Shown here: positions 33,942 through 42,155 of the stretch, in pieces
Layout: every line of letters starts with the position of its first letter
Numbering within the stretch: position 1 is the stretch's first letter
Source: an uncultured Lysobacteraceae bacterium
GTDB lineage: Bacteria > Pseudomonadota > Gammaproteobacteria > Xanthomonadales > Xanthomonadaceae
Assembly (NCBI GenBank): GCA_946480825.1
Contig: CAMLLG010000030.1
Span: forward strand, 1-47,803
DNA: 47,803 bases
Reading direction: 5' to 3'
Notes under the pieces: generated by a model
The model's database searches: none
What the model was told of the DNA's origin: nothing
What the model saw: only the letters and a program-made list of their open reading frames with translations
Made by a program: the position numbers and the translations under genes

Positions 33942-34634
33942 TCAGTTGTCCTTGTCGAGGACAAGGCCATGACTGCTTCCATTCTTGTACCTCTTGAACG
34001 TGAACGTCTGCTCGCCGGACTCTGCGACGAGGGCCGACGCATAAGCTGCCGTAAGGCCGCTCCATGTGTATGTATAACAGGTGTACGCATTGAAGATTCC
34101 GCATCCGTACCCTGAACCTTTTCTCCAGTATCCCTTGAAGGCGAAGGCGTATTCGTTCCTGTAGACGTAACTGTAAATGCGATCCGTATATCCGACCGGA
34201 ATTTTCCTCGTTATCGCGACGGTATCGGTGTCGGTCAAGGATTTGCCGTATTCGCCGTTCAGCTCGCCACTGACCGACGCGACATCCGGGATCTGACCAG
34301 AGACGGAGAGCTTGAATCCCAGTTTCCATGTGGTTGTGACACCACTGCTGTAACTGAACTTCGTTGAGCAGTATCCGTCCTTGGATCCGTCGTCGTCGTC
34401 GGTGCCGGAAGTGCATTCGACGGCCTTGCCGATCCACTGAATGGACTGGTATCTCGTGTTCGGGACAATCGCCTTGGTTTCGCTCGTATTTCCGTCCGTG
34501 TGGCTGGCGGGGCAGCCTCTGCTCAGCGTGACTCTGCAGACCTTGGTATCCCCGACAGAGACAGCTGCGGCAGAAGGCGCATGACTCATCAGAGCCGTTC
34601 CGACGAGGGCGATCGATATCATCGTGAGTTTCAT
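33942..34634 (-). CDS. Secreted beta-rich protein, possibly aerolysin-like pore former
   Basis: A 230-residue protein with a signal peptide (MKLTMISIALVGTALMSHAP, cleavage near SAAA-V). The mature protein is Thr/Ser/Tyr-rich with alternating polar and hydrophobic residues: FSYSSGVTTTWKLGFKLSVS, then GKSLTDTDTVAITRKIPVGY. That pattern resembles the membrane-inserting region of aerolysin/ETX-MTX2-type toxins; this is inference from pattern only. Several Cys (VCRV, RGCP, VECTS, GYCST, GCGIF, YTCYTY) suggest disulfides. AGGA lies 8 bases before the ATG. It is followed on the same strand by anchored-family member 2, as in units I and IV. Alternatives are a sugar-binding or adhesive beta-sandwich. 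Confidence 0.7.
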   Translation of the reverse strand: MKLTMISIALVGTALMSHAPSAAAVSVGDTKVCRVTLSRGCPASHTDGNTSETKAIVPNTRYQSIQWIGKAVECTSGTDDDDGSKDGYCSTKFSYSSGVTTTWKLGFKLSVSGQIPDVASVSGELNGEYGKSLTDTDTVAITRKIPVGYTDRIYSYVYRNEYAFAFKGYWRKGSGYGCGIFNAYTCYTYTWSGLTAAYASALVAESGEQTFTFKRYKNGSSHGLVLDKDN

Positions 34635-35731
34635 ATGATTGGTCCTGATAGGGTGAGAAATGAGGCTGCTTGACAGGGAATTGGAAGCACGCATCGTGCG
34701 CTTTTCCAAGTCGCCGGTCCGGCACATGTCCGGACTGGATCGCGATGAACCAATGGCTTCCGCCTTTGCTTCGTCGTCGCGGCGCCGCGATCCCTCGCTG
34801 CGTCGGCAAGCTGTTCTTCAACCATCCCGCAGAGTGAAGAAGCGGGGTTGGGGCAGTCCTCGGTGCCTTCGACGCTCGCCGTGATGTTTCACCGGGAGGT
34901 CGCTCCGCGCCGGTGAACCGTCGGAAGAACCCGGGTCGGAGTGGAATGACCGCCAGACGACCGGACACTCCACCCTTCTGATTTTCGTGTCCGCTCCTCT
35001 CCCGGCGTGTTGATGCGAATCACGCCATACGCCCCCGGATCCAGGCGAAGACCATCCACTCGGTCAGTCTCGGCCCTGGAATGGCGGACGTCGTGCCAAT
35101 CGATCACGACGGCTTCATTTCTTGATCACAAAACGATCATTCATTGATCACAAACGATCCGTCGGCGAGCGTAACGATGGCCGAACCGCGTTTCGTATTC
35201 GACCGGAGCCGGCCCGGCTTTCCCGCTCGCCCCCTTGCACCCGTAGTTCCGCGCGCTCCCTGACATTCGCGACATGTCGATTCGTCTTGTTGATTGCTCG
35301 AACCTGTCAAGAGCTGCAGCCTCCGGGAAGGGCGGGGCGGTTCAATGCAGAATCGCTTCGCCCATCAGCGACGCCAGATGATCGACGAAAAATTTTCATG
35401 GTTGGCATCCAGCGCGATATGGCGGCCGATCCACAGCTTGCCCGCGGTCCGCACTGCATCCTGTGGCGTCCGGCAGCGGCGCATCCATCGCCGGAATCCG
35501 GAACGTCTGGCGATGCCTTCGCCAACAACGCGATGCCATCGAGAGGATGCCCCGAAATGTCCAGGGGATCGTGCGAAAACGCAGGCAGAACAGGATCGAT
35601 CGACGACGTTCGGCCTGCCGTCTCGGCGTCGACGTCCGAGGAGCGGTTCGGCATTACTTCATCCCGTGTGAAGACCGCATGCATATCCGGTCTGTGGCTC
35701 CGCGTGCTGCCGCCCTGATGCCGGTCGCGGA
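34635..35731. other. 1.1-kb non-coding region between units II and III
   Basis: No open frame here has a ribosome binding site, signal sequence or family similarity that I can defend. It holds the upstream region of unit II, with the phased GATCA array at 35102-35160, and the 3' side of unit III. Short minus-strand stretches near 35330-35470 could be remnants of a gene, but I cannot assign them. Confidence 0.5.
35102..35160. promoter_or_regulatory. Phased GATCA array upstream of unit II
   Basis: GATCA begins at 35102, 35124, 35135 and 35146, with GATCC at 35156, giving steps of 22, 11, 11 and 10 bases, i.e. one per helical turn. Within it TTGATCACAAAACGATC (35122-35138) is repeated with one base less at 35144-35159. 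It lies 470 bases before the unit II secreted-protein gene; no plus-strand gene follows. Tandem sites of this spacing fit PhoB/OmpR-type winged helices. Confidence 0.6.
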
Positions 35732-37339
35732 TCAACGCGCGGAAGCGCTCCGGGCCGTCGGCATGGTGGCGCTCAGCGGTCTTTCCCTGCGCAGCATGCG
35801 GGTCGCTTCGCCCATCAGCCACAGGTAGCGATCGGACGGGACGGTTTCGTTGTCGGCATTCAGCGTCACGAAGCGCCCGGTGGTCGGCACCTGGCCGGCG
35901 TTCTCGGCGATCTTGAACATCGCCGTGCCTTCGTCGACCTCGTCGTACATCGCGACGTAGATCATTTTTGCGCCCGCGGCGGTGGCGTTGTAGGTCTGCC
36001 GCCAGAAGAAACGCCCGCCGCGACGCGGAATCTGGTTCAGCGGGGCGGCGCCGTCGCGGAGGTTGTACCAGGAGAAGCCCGGCCATACGACCGGCATGTA
36101 ATCGACGTTCGTCGTCTTCAATGCCGCGAGATCCGGCTCAATCTTGTCCGTACGCCAACGGTCGGCGCCGGCATCGTCGTTGTAGCGGCCCACGGTCCAA
36201 GGGCTGATGACCGCGGCATCGTCGTAGGCATCGCGCCACGACGATGAATGTGATCGCCAGCCGGGGTCCACGCCGAGCACGACCGTCGCGCGATAGCGCT
36301 CCGGCGCATCGGCGTTGAGCCAGCGCAGGAGTTCCTTGAGCTGGCCGGCGGTGCCGGGACGGTCGGCGAAACCGAATCCCCAGATCGCCAGCACCGGCCG
36401 TCCATCGTGCCGGAGGTAACGCGGGCTCTGGGTGATGCGCTGATCGTCGACCAGATGCATCCAGTCCGATTTGATGTTGGCGATCAGCGTCGCGCTGTCG
36501 CCGCCCGAAATATCGTACATGTTGGCGAAGACGCGGCCGTGACGCTCGGCGCCCGAGCGGACGTTCGACAGCACGCGATCGCGCACGCCGCGCAGCCGGA
36601 TCGCTTCGCCGATGAAACGCTGCACGAAGACGCCATCGATGCCGTAATCGCGCATCCAGCGCACATGACGATCCACGGTCGCGGGGTTGTAGGCGCTGTA
36701 GAGGCCCGCGACCGAACCGTTCGCGTAGCGGAATGCGGTCGCGGTCAGCTCATTGGCGGCGTATTCGCGCAGGTCGGGCCACATGTCGAACGTGATGTTG
36801 CTGGCGGTCGGCGTGACGCCCGGCGACCAGTGGCGCCACCCGGCACCGCTGCCGTCGCCGGACGTCGTGAACCACCCCTGGTAGCCGGCCATCATCTTGC
36901 CGTCGAGCGTGCTCGCGTCGACGCCCGGCGATTGCGCCGTTCCGGTCGACCAGAACGCGGTACCGGTGTTTCCGTACAACACCAGATTGCCGTCGTCCTG
37001 CATGATCAGCCGATCGGCGCTTCTGCCTGCGGTCGCGGTCGACCAGATCGCCAGGCCGGCCGCGGTGCGCAGCACGACATTGCCGTCCGTCTGGAATATC
37101 AGCCGTTCGCCGCCGCGTCCGTTCGTACCGGACGCCCACAGCACCGTCCCCGCGGGCTGCCGCGACAGCACGAGATTGCCGTCGCCCTGCAACTGGAAAC
37201 GATAGGACGCGGTCGCGGAATCGAGGCGGCCTCCGAGACCCAGCTGTTCGCCGGGCCGCAGAGTGTCCGCGGCGTTCGCGGAAAACACCGACAGACAGAT
37301 CAGAAAGCAGCACATCATTCGTCTAGAAACGGTGGTCAT
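35732..37339 (-). CDS. Secreted bulb-type lectin fused to a GH99/GH71-like domain
   Basis: A 535-residue exoprotein. Signal peptide MTTVSRRMMCCFLICLSVFS, cleavage near ANA-A. Residues 24-145 are a GNA-like mannose-binding lectin domain with three Q-x-D-x-N-x-V repeats (QGDGNLVLSR, QTDGNVVLRT, QDDGNLVLYG). From about 155 an alpha/beta-barrel glycosidase-like domain begins (MMAGYQGWFTTSGDGSGAGW) and continues with RHVRWMRDYGIDGVFVQRF, RPVLAIWGFGF, YMPVVWPGFSWYNLRDG and KMIYVAMYDEVDEGTAMF. This is the form of GH71/GH99-related bacterial 'xylosidase/arabinosidase' proteins; the true activity is unknown. The start has GAGG 8 bases upstream. Last gene of unit III, 76 bases after the small Cys-rich gene. 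Confidence 0.85.
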   Translation of the reverse strand: MTTVSRRMMCCFLICLSVFSANAADTLRPGEQLGLGGRLDSATASYRFQLQGDGNLVLSRQPAGTVLWASGTNGRGGERLIFQTDGNVVLRTAAGLAIWSTATAGRSADRLIMQDDGNLVLYGNTGTAFWSTGTAQSPGVDASTLDGKMMAGYQGWFTTSGDGSGAGWRHWSPGVTPTASNITFDMWPDLREYAANELTATAFRYANGSVAGLYSAYNPATVDRHVRWMRDYGIDGVFVQRFIGEAIRLRGVRDRVLSNVRSGAERHGRVFANMYDISGGDSATLIANIKSDWMHLVDDQRITQSPRYLRHDGRPVLAIWGFGFADRPGTAGQLKELLRWLNADAPERYRATVVLGVDPGWRSHSSSWRDAYDDAAVISPWTVGRYNDDAGADRWRTDKIEPDLAALKTTNVDYMPVVWPGFSWYNLRDGAAPLNQIPRRGGRFFWRQTYNATAAGAKMIYVAMYDEVDEGTAMFKIAENAGQVPTTGRFVTLNADNETVPSDRYLWLMGEATRMLRRERPLSATMPTARSASAR

Positions 37340-37415
37340 GTCGGAACCTCGATTGCGAATTCGTGTCGTCCCCGCGCGCATCGCATGCGGAGCCATCGAT
37401 CCATGCGACACCACC

Positions 37416-37850
37416 TCAGTCGGCGATGTACGCACCCATCAGGTTGATGCAGACGCGACGCGCCGACGCCGGCGTCCAGCCGCCGGCTCCATCGGCGTAG
37501 TAATGCGCGTCGTAGGTATAGGTCAGCCGTTCGAGGTGGTTCGGATCCGGCGCGATGTCCATGCATCGGGCGATGCGTCGTTCGCGTGGGCAGGCTGTCT
37601 GCGCGCGGAACGTCCCGCCCATCGATGCACAGCCTTCGGACATCGTCTGCAGGCCCCTGTCCGTGGCCGCCACCGGGCGCAGCTGACGACACTGGTTCGC
37701 GGTCGTGCGCAGATCGCAGATGTATGCGGACGCAGCCGACGTTCGCGACGGCAGGACGGTCGCACGCTCATCGGCGCCCACGGCCCGGGGAAGGATCAGC
37801 AGCGATGCCGCCAACGCCAGCGCGGTCGGAATGGTCGATGTCGTCGTCAT
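37416..37850 (-). CDS. Small secreted cysteine-rich protein
   Basis: Unrecognised 144-residue protein with a signal peptide (TIPTALALAASLLILPRAVG, cleavage near GA-DE). The mature part has six Cys: YICDLRTTANQCRQL, SEGCASMGG, TACPRERRIARCMD and RRVCINLMG, which suggests three disulfides. The C-terminal YTYDAHYYADGAGGWTPASA precedes the last Cys. It starts one base after the stop of the lectin-phosphatase gene (TGA-C-ATG), so the two are translationally coupled and it may act as a partner, inhibitor or stabiliser of that enzyme. No homologous family known to me. Confidence 0.72.
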   Translation of the reverse strand: MTTTSTIPTALALAASLLILPRAVGADERATVLPSRTSAASAYICDLRTTANQCRQLRPVAATDRGLQTMSEGCASMGGTFRAQTACPRERRIARCMDIAPDPNHLERLTYTYDAHYYADGAGGWTPASARRVCINLMGAYIAD

Positions 37851-37851
37851 G

Positions 37852-39123
37852 TCAGTAGCCCTTGATGACCGTGAATCGTTCGATCACGGTGCCGTCGATG
37901 TTCTTCAGATAGAATTCGGCGCGATCCGCGTAGAACGTGCCGAACAGCGCGCCATGCCTGGCGCCCTGGGTCGAGGTGTAGATCTTCGCCCACCAGCTGC
38001 CGCTGAGTTCCTGGTCGCGGATATCCGTACCGCCGATTCCCGAGACGAATGCGATCGTTCTGCCGTCGATCGCCGTATACGGCGACGTGTTGTCGGCGAC
38101 CGTTCTGTTCTGCATGCTGCTGAGCAGATGGGTGCGCGAATAGGAATGCTCGTGGCCGGTCGCGATGATGGCGCCCCTGCGACGACAGTTCTCGTACGCG
38201 GTCCAGCCGACCTCGTCGCCCTTGCTGCCGACCTGCATGTAGCGCTGATTCTTGTGCCAGGCGCAGATGCGCCATGCACCGGACGGCGCGTTGGCGAGAC
38301 TGTCGGCGATGAAAGCCTCCTGATCCGAATGCGATCCGCGGGTGCCGATCCCGGAGATCACGATGTACACGTTGTTGAGCCGACACGTGGCACGCTCACC
38401 GTAGGTGCCGGAGCAGCGCACCGCAGTCTGGTTGTTCAACCGCGCCTCGCCGTAACTGCGGATGGTCGACCAGCTGCCGTCGTCGACATCGTGGTTGCCC
38501 ACCACCACGAGCGCAGGATCGGATCGGCCCAGCGTATTCCTGACCTTGCTGTCCCAATCGTCTTCCAGGTTCGCGCTGTAGACGGTGTCGCCCAGCGCGA
38601 TCGTGAGCTGCGCGCCTTCGCCCTTGATCAGGTCGAGCACTCTCTGGAAATTGCTGCCGGCGTTGGTGTCGCCGATGAACGCGATCTTCGTTCCCTGTTC
38701 CTGACTCGTACCGGTCGACCAGACGCTGGCGCCGTTCGAGTCGAGAATCACGAAATTGCCGTCGTTCTGCATGACCGCGCGATTGCCGCCGCTGCCGTTC
38801 GTTTTCGACGACCAGACCGCGACATTGCCGCCGGTGTAGAGCACGAGATTGCCGTCGCTCTGCATGGTCAGGCGCGTACCGCCGAGACCGTTCGTGGCCG
38901 CAGCCCACAGCGCGCTGCTGTCGGACAAGCGGCGAAGCACCAGATTGCCGTCGGTCTGGAAATAGAACCGGTAACCGGCGTTGCCCGATGCGAGGTATTG
39001 TCCGGGCGTCAGACTCTGGTTCGAGCCCAGCGTATCGGCCGCGTGCGCGATGCCGGCCATGCCGAGCAGCATCGCGATGACCAGCAGCCGTCCGAGCGCT
39101 GCGAATGGATTGATGAATTGCAT
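37852..39123 (-). CDS. Secreted bulb-type lectin fused to a calcineurin-like metallophosphoesterase
   Basis: A 423-residue exoprotein. Signal peptide MQFINPFAALGRLLVIAMLL, cleavage near AHA-A. The lectin domain (about residues 30-140) has QTDGNLVLRR, QSDGNLVLYT and QNDGNFVILD. The C-terminal domain is a binuclear metal phosphoesterase with the motifs in order: FIGDTNAG, ALGDTVYS, VVGNHDVDD, a His in ICAWHKNQ, and TGHEHSYSR. The metal ligands are intact, so activity is likely; the substrate (phosphate esters or nucleotides at a glycan surface) is unknown. AGGA lies 8 bases before the ATG. Second gene of unit III, 144 bases after the first lectin gene and coupled to the small Cys-rich gene. Confidence 0.9.
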   Translation of the reverse strand: MQFINPFAALGRLLVIAMLLGMAGIAHAADTLGSNQSLTPGQYLASGNAGYRFYFQTDGNLVLRRLSDSSALWAAATNGLGGTRLTMQSDGNLVLYTGGNVAVWSSKTNGSGGNRAVMQNDGNFVILDSNGASVWSTGTSQEQGTKIAFIGDTNAGSNFQRVLDLIKGEGAQLTIALGDTVYSANLEDDWDSKVRNTLGRSDPALVVVGNHDVDDGSWSTIRSYGEARLNNQTAVRCSGTYGERATCRLNNVYIVISGIGTRGSHSDQEAFIADSLANAPSGAWRICAWHKNQRYMQVGSKGDEVGWTAYENCRRRGAIIATGHEHSYSRTHLLSSMQNRTVADNTSPYTAIDGRTIAFVSGIGGTDIRDQELSGSWWAKIYTSTQGARHGALFGTFYADRAEFYLKNIDGTVIERFTVIKGY

Positions 39124-39267
39124 GATTTTCGTCCTTGTTCAGGTGCTGCCGCATGGCGGCCATCGTCGTGCGAAGCGACGCGAGCGATGCGACCGCGTCG
39201 CCGCCGCGGGGCGGCGATCCCGCGCGGGCCGTCGCGACCCGCGCAGTGGCTCATCCGTGGCGTACGC

Positions 39268-40362
39268 TCATCGCGGGCGGATCACGATGGACAGCTGCAG
39301 ATCGTTGTTGCCGCCGCTCGTGCTGCCGTCGTTCTTCGCGCGGATATGGGGCGTGCTGCCGCCCCCGTCCAGCTTCGCGGAAGTGAAGTGCACGGCATCG
39401 CCCGCGGAGAAGACCTGGCCGAGCAGGTTCAGGCCGCCGAAGCCGGTTAACCGCTGGGGGTCGTCGTGCGCGTATACGCAGATGTGATGGCCGCCGCCGA
39501 CGCCTGCGGTCGATGGGCAGTGGCTCTCTTCCGATGTCTTGTCGTTCGGAAGATAGGCATGGGAGTAGACCGGGCTGGCGTTGTTGGCGCCGCGCAGCAC
39601 GAAGAGACCCGCGACGATATGGCCCGACTGGCCCCTGTTCAGCGAATACGACGCCGCACCATCCGTCGACGCGATGCGGTAGTAGCCGATCAGGCCCATG
39701 TCCACGCCGCTGTCGCTGCAGCTCGTGTCGCCATTGTCGCGCTCGAAGCATCGCGAGAAACGCGTCCATCCCGATTGCGTATCGGGCAACTGGCCATCCC
39801 CGCCCTGGGTGATCAGAACCATCAGATCGCCGGCCCGGGTCGCGGAAGGACGGGTGATGCTGAGCGTCGAAGAGGTCGTTTCGTCCTTCGAAAAGCCGAT
39901 GTAGGACACACCGCCGGTCGTGGGTGGCGGCGTATCGACCGTGTTGGTGGCCCAGAACGGGCTGCCGGAAGTGTCGTACAGCACGAGATTGCCGTCGCCC
40001 TGCATCGTCAAACGGTTGGCCGCGGCGTTGGAGGTGCCCGTCGACCAGACCACGGCTCCGCCGCTCGCGGACAGCACCAGATTGCCGTTGCTCTGCAGGG
40101 TGAGCCGGGTGCCGCCATCGCCGTTGGAGCCGGACGCCCACAACGCCTTCTGATCGGACTGGCGACGCACCACGAGATTGCCGTCGGTCTGGAAGTAGAA
40201 GCGATAACCGGCGTTGTTCGACTCCAGATATTGACCCAGGGTCATCGATTGGCCGACGACCAGCGTATCGGCCGCCTGGACCGCACCCGCGATGCACAGC
40301 CCGACGACGAGTCCGAAGGCCATCGCGAGGTGCCGTAGCGCTGCTTGCGTATTCCGTAACAT
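39268..40362 (-). CDS. Secreted bulb-type lectin with C-terminal beta-sandwich-like domain
   Basis: A 364-residue exoprotein. Signal peptide MLRNTQAALRHLAMAFGLVV, cleavage near VQA-A. The lectin domain (about 31-140) carries QTDGNLVVRR, QSNGNLVLSA and QGDGNLVLYD; the opening ADTLVVGQSMTLGQYLESNN is closely similar to that of the phosphatase fusion. After a Pro/Thr linker, residues 155-364 look beta-rich: ITRPSATRAGDLMVLITQGG, LIGYYRIASTDGAASYSLN, GHIVAGLFVLRGANN. This resembles domains found in phage and surface proteins; no catalytic motif is visible. The start at 40362 has GGAG 7 bases upstream, unlike the in-frame ATG at 40374. First gene of unit III. Confidence 0.85.
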   Translation of the reverse strand: MLRNTQAALRHLAMAFGLVVGLCIAGAVQAADTLVVGQSMTLGQYLESNNAGYRFYFQTDGNLVVRRQSDQKALWASGSNGDGGTRLTLQSNGNLVLSASGGAVVWSTGTSNAAANRLTMQGDGNLVLYDTSGSPFWATNTVDTPPPTTGGVSYIGFSKDETTSSTLSITRPSATRAGDLMVLITQGGDGQLPDTQSGWTRFSRCFERDNGDTSCSDSGVDMGLIGYYRIASTDGAASYSLNRGQSGHIVAGLFVLRGANNASPVYSHAYLPNDKTSEESHCPSTAGVGGGHHICVYAHDDPQRLTGFGGLNLLGQVFSAGDAVHFTSAKLDGGGSTPHIRAKNDGSTSGGNNDLQLSIVIRPR

Positions 40363-40849
40363 GGTCTGCTCCATGGAATGATGTCGGGATTGTTCCGAAA
40401 GCACCGGGATTCATCGGCGGCCCCGGAATCCATGCCGCCCGGGACGGGCCATCGGATTCCTTGCCTTGCTCGCTGCGGATCGCGCGATGCATCGATGCGA
40501 TGCGACGCCAAAGATCCGATCGCCGCATGTCTGCGTCATGTCATTTCGATCATGGGATGATCATGAATGCATCACATCCGCGCGGGATCGCGATGCCCGG
40601 CACTCTTTTTCCGTGAAAGAAGGCACATTCCGATGCCGCCGATCGCCGGCGGATGTCCTCTCCTGCAGATCGTCATGGATCGCGAGCCTCAGGAGGCAGG
40701 AAGGCATGGCCGTTCGGAAACGGCATACCCATCAGCAGATGGAGTGCATGGCCATCGGCGAAGACGGTCGCGAAAGCGCGATCGATTTCACTGGAAAGGA
40801 GGCGATCGCGGCGGCCGTCGATCCTGCTGCACACGTCCGCGGGCTGTCG
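40363..40849. promoter_or_regulatory. Upstream region of unit III with GATCA pair
   Basis: 487 bases without a supported gene. GATCA at 40548 and 40559 are 11 bp apart, with GATCC/GATCG at 40513 and 40518. They lie about 190 bases before the first lectin gene. The stretch 40534-40570 is relatively AT-rich and promoter-like. The rest is the 3' side of the anchored-protein gene at 40850-41911; I see no terminator. Confidence 0.5.
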
Positions 40850-41911
40850 TCAGGGACCCGAGGCGCGTCCGATACGCTCGGCCATCGCCCCGTCCCGTGC
40901 GGCGGACATCCTCGCGCACGCTGTCTCGGGCAACGTGTCCAGATCGATCGCATGTATGGGTCCTGCGGACGCACGATGCCAGTAAGCCTGGCGGAATCGC
41001 GATTCCTGAGTGCGCAGGCGCGACAACTCCGGCCCGCTCATCCGGGATTCCGCACCCCCGATGAAATCCCGCAGATCTTCCTTGACCTCATCGGTGCCAT
41101 AAAAGGAAAGCACACGGGCCGCGGCAGCCGCTTTCACCATATCCATGTCAACCAGCAACTTGCCGAATCTGCTTTCCAGGTACCCCGAAGAATAGGCGTG
41201 ATAGACGCCCAGGATCGCCTCGGGGTCGCCGGCATCGGCCGCACGGTTCAGCATGCTCTCGGCGTTTTCGCGATATTCGTTCGAGAGGCTGGCGTCGATC
41301 TTGTCGTCGCCCTGTCCGAATTCGCCCTGCGCGTATGCGAACCGCGTCATGGAGCGGACGCTTCCCTTCTTTGCCGATTCCAGAAGCCTCGTACTGAACT
41401 GCGGGAAGCTTCCGGCGTTCACATCGGCGCATGCGCGTTCGGCCTTCCGGCGATACTCGATCTTCCTTTCCGCGGCAGCGATCTCGTTTTCATCGAGATC
41501 TTCATCGCGACTCCCGAGAATATCCTCCGGGTCGACAGGGGATCGATTGCTCATGCACATGTCCAATGCCCATGCGAGGACGCAGGTCGCGTACGGATCA
41601 CCGCGATCGGCGAGATCTTCCAGTCGCCCGATCTGCACACCGAGAGTCAGCTCCGGATCGTAGACCGGGCTCGCGTTTTTCCTTTGACCCTCGCAGGCGC
41701 CAAGCGTTTCGCAGCCGTCCATGTCTCGTCGAATTCCGCAGCTTTCGGCGTCGCACGGCATCGGCGTTTTCCCGATCGAGGCATGCTTCGACCCATGATC
41801 ACCGTCGGCGGACGATATCGTCCGTTCTCGCACTTGAACCGCCAGGACGGCGATCGCCGCCATCATCGCCAACACAAGGATCGGCTTGATCGAAAAACGG
41901 CTCATGCGCAT
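40850..41911 (-). CDS. Membrane-anchored helical-repeat protein, family member 3
   Basis: Unrecognised 353-residue protein of the same family as 24451-25407 and 32505-33599. A membrane helix lies at about 8-26 (SIKPILVLAMMAAIAVLAV). Residues 45-75 hold four extra Cys (CDAESCGIRRDMDGCETLGAC), possibly two periplasmic disulfides. Family hallmarks: IGRLEDLADRGDPYATCVLA with a second Cys (ALDMC), a lone Cys in RACADVNAG, FSTRLLESAKKGSVRSMTRF, MLNRAADAGDPEAILGVYHA followed by YSSGYLE, and C-terminal DTLPETAC. Start at 41911 or 41905; the first has GAG upstream. It follows the secreted-protein gene 42156-43067 on the same strand (244-base gap), repeating the secreted-plus-anchored order of unit II. 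Confidence 0.75.
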   Translation of the reverse strand: MRMSRFSIKPILVLAMMAAIAVLAVQVRERTISSADGDHGSKHASIGKTPMPCDAESCGIRRDMDGCETLGACEGQRKNASPVYDPELTLGVQIGRLEDLADRGDPYATCVLAWALDMCMSNRSPVDPEDILGSRDEDLDENEIAAAERKIEYRRKAERACADVNAGSFPQFSTRLLESAKKGSVRSMTRFAYAQGEFGQGDDKIDASLSNEYRENAESMLNRAADAGDPEAILGVYHAYSSGYLESRFGKLLVDMDMVKAAAAARVLSFYGTDEVKEDLRDFIGGAESRMSGPELSRLRTQESRFRQAYWHRASAGPIHAIDLDTLPETACARMSAARDGAMAERIGRASGP

Positions 41912-42155
41912 TGCATCTCGATATGATCGTCGAATCCGGGTCCGCTTCGAATGTTCTGTTGTTTCATCCGGCGCGGCGATTCCCATCCGCGCCCCTTGGC
42001 CGCATCGATGCATGCATGCCGATCGCATGGCCAACTTTGCGTACGACACGATCGTTCGCCATGCGATCATGCGCCATGAAATCCGTCTCGCGAGCCCATA
42101 TGACCGCTGGACTCGCGAGACGGCGCAAGCGTCGACCATTCGTCGACGGTATCGG

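Noticed and set aside
35122..35718. 198-residue plus-strand frame starting at the GATCA array
   Set aside because: Low-complexity Arg/Ser/Pro composition, no ribosome binding site and no recognisable domain; the array looks regulatory.
37705..39450. 581-residue plus-strand open frame
   Set aside because: Antisense to the lectin-phosphoesterase, whose metal-binding motifs are all in order on the minus strand.
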